Shown: positions 1 to 5,026 of the stretch, piece by piece | Position numbering within the stretch: the first letter of the stretch is position 1 | Layout: every line of letters begins with the position of its first letter | From: Methanocalculus sp. | GTDB taxonomy: Archaea > Halobacteriota > Methanomicrobia > Methanomicrobiales > Methanocorpusculaceae | Length of the DNA: 5,026 bases | Assembly: GCF_029762515.1 (NCBI RefSeq) | Contig: NZ_JARVGN010000150.1 | Location: forward strand, 1 to 5,026 | Direction of reading: 5' to 3' | Notes under the pieces: model-generated | Told to the model about the DNA's origin: nothing | Databases searched by the model: none | The model's input: the letters and a program-made list of their open reading frames with translations, nothing else | Made by a program: the position numbers and the translations under genes

Positions 1-1
1 C

Positions 2-24
2 ATGATGATACATAGCATCATCAT
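2..24. repeat. Perfect 8-bp inverted repeat (hairpin or operator candidate)
   Basis: ATGATGAT at 2-9 is matched by its exact reverse complement ATCATCAT at 17-24, with a 7-base loop. The arms are simple trinucleotide-like sequence and AT-rich, so chance is a real possibility. No T-run follows that would mark it as an archaeal terminator. It could be an operator or hairpin of a gene lying left of the window. Confidence 0.35.
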
Positions 25-183
25 AATGAAAAAGGTACTCCTCAGGATACCTCTCTTACCCCGGCATTGCCCTCCTTCCACATGCCCGGCTCTCCCCGCC
101 ACCCGTCCGCATACTGTTTTACTCATACACGATCAATAGAGAAGCAGAGATCCAAATGACATTCCCCACCCCACTTTCAATCC

Positions 184-194
184 ACATACAAAAT
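184..194 (+). promoter_or_regulatory. Weak TATA-like element for the radical SAM operon
   Basis: An A/T-rich stretch (ACATACAAAAT) in otherwise C-rich sequence is centred about 28 bases before the ATG at 217, the distance expected between an archaeal TATA box and a transcription start at or next to that ATG. It departs from the TTTATATA-type consensus. A GAGG at 206-209 could serve as a ribosome binding site if transcription starts further upstream. This is inference only. Confidence 0.25.
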
Positions 195-216
195 CCCACA
201 CCCGCGAGGCGATCCC

Positions 217-1254
217 ATGGACAATGATGAACCCGTATCCGGCCTCATGGAGCGGGCCGAGACTCTTCTGCCGGAGAACTTAAGCGACGGGTGTATCCTC
301 TGCTACCAGGGGGCAAAGCTCGTCCTCTTCATAACCGGCCTCTGTGACCGCACCTGCTGGTACTGCCCCCTCTCGGTCGAGAGAAAAGACCTCGATGTCG
401 TCTTCGCAAACGACAAGCCCGTCTCATCAGATGCCGACCTAATCACCGAGGCAGAAGCGATGGATGCGCTCGGCACCGGCGTCACCGGCGGCGAGCCCCT
501 CCTCTTCATTGATCGGACAGTTCACTACTGCAGGCTCTTAAAAGATCACTTCGGCAGCAATCACCAGATCCATCTCTATACCGGCCGGGCCCCGACAGAG
601 GCAGATTTAGCCGCACTTCAGGGGGTTGTTGACGAGATCCGGATGCACCCGCCATATGAAGTCTGGGAGCATATCATGGAGACGGACTATCCGGAATCCG
701 CACGGCGAGCAAAAGAGATGGGCTTTGATATCGGGATTGAAGTTCCTTCCCTCCCCGGTATCGGGAACCTCAGGCCGATTTTGCCGCTGCTTGACTTCTT
801 CAATATCAACGAGCTTGAGTGGGGCGAGACCTGTGCAGACGAGATGCGGAAACGCGGCATGGAGTCGGAAGAAGGGCTCTATAACGCAATTAAAGGGGCA
901 AAGGAATGGGCTGAGGAGATCACCGATGATCCGAAGGTGCACTATTGCTCTTCCGGCTTCAAGGATGCCGTCCAGCTGAGGGAGCGGCTCATACGAATAG
1001 CAACTATGACCGCCCGGAACCTTGATGAGATCACCGATGACGGTACAATCGTCTATGGAAGGATCAGATCCAACACCGATCTCAGCCATCTCCTCGCCAC
1101 ATTCGAAGAGGGGAGTTACGAGCTCCAGCCGGATGGCAGCCTCGAATGCGAATGGTGGCTCCTTGATGATCTGAAAGGAACACCCGGCCTTGAACTTGAG
1201 ATCATCGAACGGTACCCGAATAACGGCATGATCGTGGAGATAGAACCACTATGA
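217..1254 (+). CDS. Radical SAM protein (COG2108-like, pyruvate formate-lyase activase related)
   Basis: This 345-residue protein should bind a [4Fe-4S] cluster and cleave S-adenosylmethionine; its substrate is unknown. Seen in the sequence: the radical SAM cysteine motif C43-DRT-C47-WY-C50, followed by PLS; the SAM-binding TGGEP motif at 90-94; and later TIM-barrel strand motifs such as GIEVPSLPG (173-181) and INELEWGET (197-205). A second cysteine pair, C26-x2-C29, lies just before the barrel, with further cysteines at 105, 206, 244 and 311. The C-terminal roughly 70 residues form a separate acidic segment. The overall pattern (KLVLFITGLC, then CPLS) fits the archaeal COG2108 family as I know it, a group without an established reaction. 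The ATG at 217 is chosen because a GAGG sits 7 bases upstream and no earlier in-frame start is better. Its stop overlaps the start of the cis-prenyltransferase gene (ATGA), so the two are probably co-translated, which hints at a lipid or isoprenoid link. It is not recognisable as the tetraether synthase Tes. Confidence 0.88.
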   Translation: MDNDEPVSGLMERAETLLPENLSDGCILCYQGAKLVLFITGLCDRTCWYCPLSVERKDLDVVFANDKPVSSDADLITEAEAMDALGTGVTGGEPLLFIDRTVHYCRLLKDHFGSNHQIHLYTGRAPTEADLAALQGVVDEIRMHPPYEVWEHIMETDYPESARRAKEMGFDIGIEVPSLPGIGNLRPILPLLDFFNINELEWGETCADEMRKRGMESEEGLYNAIKGAKEWAEEITDDPKVHYCSSGFKDAVQLRERLIRIATMTARNLDEITDDGTIVYGRIRSNTDLSHLLATFEEGSYELQPDGSLECEWWLLDDLKGTPGLELEIIERYPNNGMIVEIEPL

Positions 1255-2030
1255 CACTCAGATCCCTCCTGGAACCCCTCTACTTCCGCATCCTGAAGTC
1301 GACCATCACCCATATCCCGACCCATATCGCGATCATCCAGGACGGAAACCGGCGATATGCAAAAGAGATGGGGCAGAAGACGGGGTTCGGGCACCGGCAG
1401 GGGGCCAACACCACCGAGACGATGCTCGAATGGGCACGGGAATTTGGGATCAAACATATCACCCTCTATGCCTTCTCAACCGAGAACTTCCGGCGGAGCG
1501 ATGAAGAGCTTACAGAACTCTTTGAACTCTTCAAGGATCGGTTCTTAAAAGTACTCACAGACGAGCGGGTACACAGAAACAAGATCCGGGTCAGGATGGT
1601 CGGCGACAAGACCCTTCTTCCGGACGATGTCCTCGCATGTGTCGAAGAGGCAGAAGAAGCAACAAAAGAGTACAGCAACCACTACCTCAATGTCGCCATC
1701 GCCTACGGGGGCAGGAACGAGATCGTCCATGCCGCCCGCCGCCTCGTCTCACAGGTCCGGGCAGGCACCCTCAGATCTGACGAGATCACCCCGGCAATGG
1801 TCGAGGAGAACCTCTACGGCGGCCTCGGGCTCCCGCCGGTTGACCTGATCATCAGAACCGGGAACGAATACCGGACCTCAAACTTCCTGCCATGGCTCGC
1901 AAACGGGAATGAATCTTCAGTCTACTTCTGCGCACCATACTGGCCGCAGTTTCGGAAAATAGATCTGCTCAGGGCGATCCGGGTCTATGATCAGAGAAGA
2001 CGTTCAGGCTCCAAAGCGTCGTGCCCGTGA
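1251..2030 (+). CDS. uppS: cis-Prenyltransferase, catalytic subunit (undecaprenyl/polyprenyl diphosphate synthase family)
   Basis: This 259-residue enzyme should condense isopentenyl diphosphate units in cis onto an allylic primer to make the long polyprenyl carrier lipid used in archaeal N-glycosylation, at the membrane surface. Motifs in order: DGNRRYAK (31-38) with catalytic D31 and R35; GHRQG (47-51); YAFSTENFRR (73-82) with S76, N79 and R82; VAIAYGGRNEI (148-158); and IRTGNEYRTSNFLPW (201-215) with R202, R208 and S210. Aligned by eye to E. coli UppS, E221 falls on the Mg-binding Glu213. The position of E. coli Arg39 is Thr here (T44). Two things are odd: two extra residues follow E221 (ESSVYF instead of ELYF), and the tail is RRRSGSKASCP rather than the usual RRFG-type ending. 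The length is normal for the family. The start overlaps the upstream stop (ATGA), with a GGAG 11 bases before it. The last eight codons and the stop lie antisense to the end of the paralogue on the other strand. Confidence 0.93.
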   Translation: MTLRSLLEPLYFRILKSTITHIPTHIAIIQDGNRRYAKEMGQKTGFGHRQGANTTETMLEWAREFGIKHITLYAFSTENFRRSDEELTELFELFKDRFLKVLTDERVHRNKIRVRMVGDKTLLPDDVLACVEEAEEATKEYSNHYLNVAIAYGGRNEIVHAARRLVSQVRAGTLRSDEITPAMVEENLYGGLGLPPVDLIIRTGNEYRTSNFLPWLANGNESSVYFCAPYWPQFRKIDLLRAIRVYDQRRRSGSKASCP

Positions 2031-2597
2031 CTGGAAATCCCTGATCGCACGGAGCAGATCGGTCTTCCTGAAGAACTCCCAGTTTACATCCAGGAAGAAA
2101 AGTTCGGAATAGACCGACTGCCAGATGAGAAAATCGGTGAGGTAGCTCCCGCCAGTCTTTATGATCAGATCGGGTGCGGATCTGAAGGTGAGATGCGACT
2201 CGATCGTCTCCTCGGTAAGATCACATGGGTCAATTCCTTCATCCGCTATCTTTTGAATGCTCTCTGTGATCTCCTCCCGGCCGCTCCTGCCAACGACGAT
2301 CAGAACCGGGAGGCCCTCTCCTGAAAGAAAGACCTCATCTTTGAGATGCAGCTCGAGACGGGCATGCCGGGAAACCTCCTTCAAGTCATCAATAAAAGGC
2401 ATCACGCAGGAGATATCGTCTGTGTCGATATGGAAGGTCAGCATCCCGATACCCGGGACACCCTCTGACCACCTGACAACTTCGTTGATCCGCTCAGGCG
2501 CAGACCGGAGATCGAATGCCGTCAGCATAAAACAGATCTCGCGGGGGGGAGTTGTGATCTCCCGCATCAGCAGGTATTCATAGAGCCTGTGTATCAT
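2004..2597 (-). CDS. Degenerate cis-prenyltransferase paralogue, probable non-catalytic NgBR/Nus1-like subunit
   Basis: This 197-residue protein belongs to the cis-prenyltransferase fold but is about 50-60 residues shorter than usual. The N-terminus (LYEYLLMREI, 5-14) matches the helix that precedes the catalytic motif in the family, but where DGNGR/DGNRR should follow there is LTAFDLRSAPE (25-35), without the catalytic Asp. The FSxEN motif is replaced by TFHIDTDD (54-61). The C-terminal half is well kept: PDLIIKTGG (142-150), FLIWQSVYSELFF (156-168) and RKTDLLRAIRDFQ (177-189). However, the substrate-binding Arg, Arg and Ser of that region are Lys147, Leu153 and Thr/Asp. The protein ends RARRFGA, a standard R-x-G tail (R194, G196). 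I infer it is the structural partner of the catalytic subunit encoded convergently next door. The start at 2597 gives an ATGA overlap with the polX stop, and the family alignment begins there; an upstream GTG at 2657 would only add residues inside polX. No good ribosome binding site is visible, consistent with translational coupling. Confidence 0.82.
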   Translation of the reverse strand: MIHRLYEYLLMREITTPPREICFMLTAFDLRSAPERINEVVRWSEGVPGIGMLTFHIDTDDISCVMPFIDDLKEVSRHARLELHLKDEVFLSGEGLPVLIVVGRSGREEITESIQKIADEGIDPCDLTEETIESHLTFRSAPDLIIKTGGSYLTDFLIWQSVYSELFFLDVNWEFFRKTDLLRAIRDFQSRARRFGA

Positions 2598-4285
2598 CTG
2601 AAATAGTCCAGCAATCCGGGTAATGAATAGGTATTCAGAATATCGCGGGCTCCGCACCAGCCACGCCGGGCTGTCGTCACGCCATATCTCATCGCGGCAA
2701 AATCTCCCGGCCCATGGGAGTCGGTCCCGATTGCAATCTTCACTCCTAGTTCTTTTGCCGTCTTCAAATAAATATCATCAAGGTCGAGCCGGTATGGTGA
2801 AGCATTCAGTTCAACTGCCACCCCTGCCTCTCGTGCAGCCTCAAGGATCCGTGGAATATCAATTGCAGACGGCTCCCTTCTGCCGATCAGCCGCCCGGTC
2901 GGGTGGCCGATGATATCGACATGCTCGTTTTCTATTGCTGTTATCACCCTTCTTGTGATCTGATCACCTTCCTGGTGAAGCGAGGAATGAACCGAGGCGA
3001 TGACGAGATCGAGATCGGCGAGTACAGAATCAGGCAGCCCGAGACTCCCGTCGGTCATGATATCCACCTCGATACCGGCGATTGTCTTGCATTCATGGTT
3101 TCGGTTTGCGATCTCGATCTCATGTGCCTGTTCGAAAAGCCCCTCAGGTGTGAGGCCCCGTGCAACACCGAGTGAGGCAGAATGGTCTGAACAGAGGATA
3201 TAGTCATATCCAAGCGCATCTGCGGTTGCTGCCAGCTCATCAACCGAGAGCGATCCATCTGATCCGGTTGTGTGGGCATGGAGATCCCCCCTGATATCTG
3301 ATAGCTCAACCAGCTGTGGCAGCGTTCCGGCTTCTGCGGCAGCAACCTCGCCACGATCCTCCCGGAGCTCAGGGGGAATGAAATGGAGGCCAAGAAGCGA
3401 AAAGATCTCATCCTCGGTTGCACACCGGGTCATCTCCCCGTTCTGTTTATTCAGGAGTCCGTATTCATTCAGCTGCATCCCACGTGCAATTGCCCGCTCA
3501 CGGAGCCGGATATTAAACTCCTTTGATCCGGTGAGGTACAGGAGCGTCGCTCCAAACTCTATTGTATCTGCAAACCGTACATCAACCCGTTTCCCACGAT
3601 AGAAGAACGAGGTCTTCTTCATCCCCTCATCGATCATCTCGCTGGCAATCTTCCGGATCCTGGGATTGACCGATTGCGCAGGCTCGGTCGTCACAATATC
3701 GATATCCCCGACTGTGCTCCTGCCGCGCCTGAGCGACCCGGCATACTCAAATGTCCCCGGAATGAGAATGGCAGCAACCTCTCCGGCAATCTCTTCTGCC
3801 TCCGGGATGAGCATCCTCCCTGATCGGTTCTTATAGACTTTGACCGCCCGGAGGATCTCTTCTTCCTTCTTCTCACCAAATCCCCGCAAGCCCCGTATCC
3901 GGCGCCCGCGGGCTGCGGTTTCAAGCTCTGCAATCGAGGTGATATTCAGGTGGCTCCAGAGCTTCTGCACCGTCTTTGGCCCGACACCATCCAGTTCAAG
4001 CAGTTCCGGAAGATCAGGGGGCACCTTCTCCATCAGGGATTCAAGTTCAGAGCAGGTTCCGGTCTCAGCAATAGCAAGAATGGCCTCTGATGTCCCCTTC
4101 CCGATGCCATCCAGCGCAACCAGTTCAGAACGGCTCATCCCGGCAACGGGCCTTGCCGATCTCCGCACCGCCTCTGCTGCGCGCTGGTATGCACGGACTT
4201 TGAATTGATTCTCACCGATTACGAGAAGGAGATCGGCAACCCTCTCAAGCACCCCGGCAACCTCCGCGTTCACCCCGCTTCCCAT
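2594..4285 (-). CDS. polX: Family X DNA polymerase with C-terminal PHP domain (PolX)
   Basis: This 563-residue protein is a repair polymerase of the bacterial/archaeal PolX type: gap-filling nucleotidyl transfer plus a PHP domain that in characterised bacterial homologues gives 3'-5' exonuclease or AP-site processing. Helix-hairpin-helix segments are visible at 58-69 (LDGIGKGTSEAI), 98-109 (LDGVGPKTVQKL) and 133-145 (LRGFGEKKEEEIL). The polymerase palm has GSLRRGR (183-189), the metal-binding pair D194 and D196 in VGDIDI, a third Asp, D235, in RVDV, and LTGSKEFN (251-258). A linker near 303-312 leads to the PHP domain with GDLHAHTTGSDGS (333-345), SDH (366-368), GIEVDI (404-409), SVH (431-433), GHP (460-462) and GTDSH (520-524), so the metal ligands look complete in both domains. 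The start at 4285 is preferred because family members begin close to this NAEVA...VADLL region and a TATA element lies 26 bases upstream. GTG at 4273 and ATG at 4324 are alternatives. It is followed, with ATGA overlap, by the degenerate prenyltransferase gene. Confidence 0.93.
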   Translation of the reverse strand: MGSGVNAEVAGVLERVADLLLVIGENQFKVRAYQRAAEAVRRSARPVAGMSRSELVALDGIGKGTSEAILAIAETGTCSELESLMEKVPPDLPELLELDGVGPKTVQKLWSHLNITSIAELETAARGRRIRGLRGFGEKKEEEILRAVKVYKNRSGRMLIPEAEEIAGEVAAILIPGTFEYAGSLRRGRSTVGDIDIVTTEPAQSVNPRIRKIASEMIDEGMKKTSFFYRGKRVDVRFADTIEFGATLLYLTGSKEFNIRLRERAIARGMQLNEYGLLNKQNGEMTRCATEDEIFSLLGLHFIPPELREDRGEVAAAEAGTLPQLVELSDIRGDLHAHTTGSDGSLSVDELAATADALGYDYILCSDHSASLGVARGLTPEGLFEQAHEIEIANRNHECKTIAGIEVDIMTDGSLGLPDSVLADLDLVIASVHSSLHQEGDQITRRVITAIENEHVDIIGHPTGRLIGRREPSAIDIPRILEAAREAGVAVELNASPYRLDLDDIYLKTAKELGVKIAIGTDSHGPGDFAAMRYGVTTARRGWCGARDILNTYSLPGLLDYFR

Positions 4286-4307
4286 ACCCGGTATTGGTAT
4301 CCATCTC

Positions 4308-4314
4308 CTTATAG
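4308..4314 (-). promoter_or_regulatory. TATA box for the polX operon
   Basis: Read on the minus strand, this is CTATAAG, preceded by GCAT. Its centre (4311) is 26 bases from the ATG at 4285, so transcription would start at or within a base or two of the start codon and give a leaderless mRNA. The neighbouring AAGGAG (4310-4305) looks like a ribosome binding site but is 19 bases from the ATG, too far to serve it, and it overlaps the TATA element. Confidence 0.5.
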
Positions 4315-4321
4315 ATGCACG

Positions 4322-4336
4322 CATTTCCTCCAAATG
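4322..4336. promoter_or_regulatory. Central palindrome between divergent promoters (operator candidate)
   Basis: CATTT-CCTCC-AAATG is a perfect 5-bp dyad with a 5-base spacer. Its centre (4329) lies almost midway between the two TATA elements. Beyond it the symmetry continues imperfectly: the minus strand reads GCATCTATA and the plus strand reads GCATACTATA. A regulator bound here would cover the upstream (BRE-side) edge of both promoters. The adjacent DtxR-family gene is the obvious candidate regulator, but the site does not match a DtxR or MntR operator that I can recite. Confidence 0.3.
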
Positions 4337-4340
4337 GCAT

Positions 4341-4348
4341 ACTATATC
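4341..4348 (+). promoter_or_regulatory. TATA box for the metal regulator operon
   Basis: ACTATATC is the most TATA-like sequence upstream of the regulator. Its centre is about 28 bases before the ATG at 4373, which predicts transcription starting at or just before that ATG. This argues against starting translation at the in-frame ATG at 4334 or the TTG at 4205, both of which lie upstream of or inside the promoter. Confidence 0.5.
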
Positions 4349-4372
4349 ATTTACGACTCAGATACTCTGTAT

Positions 4373-5011
4373 ATGCAGACCTCTCTTGAGGAAGATCTCC
4401 TTGAAACCATCCTTCTGATCCAGCAGGAGGGAGATATCCCCACACTGGAGAGGATTTTTTCTCATCTCTCTCAACCGGAGGCATCAATTTCCACTGCACT
4501 TGAACAATGCATGCATCTGGATCTCATCGTCTCCGGGGGCTCCTCCGGCTACCACCTTACACCGGCAGGAAGAAGAGCTGCTGAGATGATCGCACGAAAA
4601 CATGCTGTTCTTGAATGTTTTCTGAAAGAGACACTTGGTCTTGAGGCAGAGGCTGCCTCCCGTGAAGCATGCCTCCTCGAACATGATGTCTCCGAAGAGA
4701 CGATCGACGCCCTTGATTCATTCATACAGTCAAAAGGGGGAAAGTGCCGGGGGCACTACAGGCGTCCCTGTCCCACCCCTCCGGAATCAAAACCACTCAT
4801 CTCCTTCCCGGAAGGCGAGCCCCTTATCGTCACCTTTGTCCGTTGTCCCGGACGTCACCGGAGACTTATTGATCTTGGTGTTATCGAGGGTGAACCGATC
4901 ATTATCCGGAGAAAACTTCACAATGAAGCCGTCGTCATCTCGGTGAAAGGGTGCGATATCGCCCTCTCCCCCGAAGTCGCCTCCGAGATCCATGCACGGA
5001 GAAGGGTATGA
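4373..5011 (+). CDS. DtxR/IdeR-family metal-dependent transcriptional regulator fused to a FeoA-like domain
   Basis: This 212-residue regulator should sense divalent metal, most likely Fe(II), and repress metal-uptake genes. Residues 1-65 form a winged helix (ending with YHLTPAGRRA, 60-69). Residues 70-118 form the dimerisation and metal-binding helices, and about 148-212 form an SH3-like FeoA domain (IDLGVIEGEPIIIRR at 166-180 is typical). With this start, the metal-ligand positions line up with the family: D8 and E11, H77 and E81, and C100-x2-E103-H104. A Cys in the CxxEH motif is typical of the iron-sensing DtxR/IdeR branch rather than of MntR, which has Glu there. A linker at about 119-147 carries C125 and C133. 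The ATG at 4373 is preferred over earlier starts because it matches the family N-terminus and sits about 28 bases after the TATA box. The stop overlaps the next ATG (ATGA), so the downstream gene is in the same operon. Confidence 0.88.
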   Translation: MQTSLEEDLLETILLIQQEGDIPTLERIFSHLSQPEASISTALEQCMHLDLIVSGGSSGYHLTPAGRRAAEMIARKHAVLECFLKETLGLEAEAASREACLLEHDVSEETIDALDSFIQSKGGKCRGHYRRPCPTPPESKPLISFPEGEPLIVTFVRCPGRHRRLIDLGVIEGEPIIIRRKLHNEAVVISVKGCDIALSPEVASEIHARRRV

Positions 5012-5026
5012 CCGGACGCCTCTCCT
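5008..5026 (+). CDS. Start of a downstream gene, cut by the window edge (possible iron transporter component)
   Basis: Only six codons are visible (MTGRLS). The ATG overlaps the regulator's stop as ATGA, and a GGAG at 4998-5001 sits 6 bases upstream, a good ribosome binding site. The product cannot be read from the sequence. Because the preceding gene is a DtxR-FeoA fusion, a ferrous iron transport gene such as feoB is a reasonable guess, purely from context. Confidence 0.55.

Larger units (their letters stand above)
1..216. other. Intergenic region without a supportable gene
   Basis: I see no convincing coding region here. On the plus strand one frame is open from base 2 to a stop at 137-139, and an ATG at 26 would give a 37-codon peptide rich in Pro, Leu and Cys. 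It has no clear ribosome binding site and no family resemblance, so I do not call it. On the minus strand, three consecutive ATG codons (24-16) open a frame that leaves the left edge, with a GAGGAG at 43-38. That spacing (13 bases or more) is long and only eight codons are visible. The region also contains an inverted repeat (2-24) and the presumed promoter of the radical SAM gene. It is richer in C and T runs than the flanking coding sequence. Confidence 0.6.

Noticed and set aside
1..24. Possible minus-strand gene start (three consecutive ATG codons) leaving the left edge
   Set aside because: Only eight codons are visible and the GAGGAG upstream is 13 or more bases away, so it cannot be supported without more sequence.
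26..139. Small plus-strand ORF of 37 codons near the left edge
   Set aside because: It has no clear ribosome binding site or promoter, its composition is Pro- and Cys-rich as expected of noncoding C-rich sequence, and it has no recognisable similarity.
626..979. Long alternative-frame ORFs opposite or within the radical SAM and polX genes (for example 626-979, 607-1089, 2903-3175, 3840-4208)
   Set aside because: They are shadows of well-supported genes in other frames and have low-complexity Arg/Ser-rich translations without motifs or start signals.
2004..2597. Reading the short prenyltransferase as a decaying pseudogene
   Set aside because: The frame is intact, the start is coupled to polX, the C-terminal motifs and R-x-G tail are well kept, and the losses fall on catalytic positions as in NgBR/Nus1 subunits rather than at random.
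2598..2657. GTG start at 2657 for the short prenyltransferase
   Set aside because: It would add 20 residues encoded wholly inside polX. The ATG at 2597 forms an ATGA overlap and begins where the family alignment begins.
4286..4333. N-terminal extension of PolX from TTG 4333 or ATG 4324
   Set aside because: Both lie upstream of or within the likely TATA element, and PolX proteins normally begin close to the NAEVA segment.
4205..4372. N-terminal extension of the metal regulator from a TTG at 4205 or an ATG at 4334
   Set aside because: It would run through the divergent promoter and into the polX coding region, and the extra residues do not resemble the family. The ATG at 4373 places D8 and E11 exactly where DtxR/MntR proteins have them.
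1..5026. CRISPR arrays, tRNA or rRNA genes, insertion sequences, phage genes
   Set aside because: I found no regularly spaced repeats, no tRNA-like cloverleaf sequence and no transposase or integrase motifs. The window is compact coding sequence apart from the two short gaps described.

Overview
The window looks like a chromosomal segment of a euryarchaeal methanogen, most probably from the Methanomicrobia (Methanomicrobiales or relatives). The reasons are a radical SAM protein of a family I associate with methanogens (COG2108 type), an archaeal-style cis-prenyltransferase with a DGNRR motif, a bacterial-type PolX-PHP polymerase of the kind methanogens carry, a DtxR-FeoA regulator fusion, TATA-type promoters, and tight ATGA gene overlaps. 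The genus cannot be fixed from this sequence alone.

Layout. Bases 1-216 hold no supportable gene, only a short inverted repeat at the left edge and a weak promoter candidate. Bases 217-2030 (+) form a two-gene operon: a radical SAM protein, then a full-length cis-prenyltransferase (uppS type), joined by an ATGA overlap. Bases 2004-4285 (-) form a second two-gene operon converging on the first: a PolX-family DNA polymerase with a C-terminal PHP domain, then a short, degenerate cis-prenyltransferase paralogue, again joined by ATGA. The two prenyltransferase genes meet tail to tail and overlap by 27 bases. Bases 4286-4372 are a compact divergent promoter. Bases 4373-5011 (+) encode an iron-type DtxR-family regulator fused to a FeoA-like domain, and a further gene starts at 5008 (ATGA again) and runs off the right edge.

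The most interesting point is the pair of prenyltransferases. The plus-strand copy has nearly all catalytic residues but an aberrant C-terminal tail. The minus-strand copy has lost the catalytic Asp and substrate-binding residues but keeps the C-terminal fold and ends in a canonical R-x-G tail. This is the same division of labour as in the eukaryotic DHDDS/NgBR (Rer2/Nus1) complex, so the two genes probably encode the two subunits of one heteromeric enzyme that makes the polyprenyl (dolichol-type) glycosyl carrier lipid.

The second point is the divergent promoter between polX and the regulator. The two TATA elements are arranged as near mirror images around a small central palindrome, each about 26-28 bases from its start codon. 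This predicts leaderless transcripts and possible co-control of both directions by the metal regulator.
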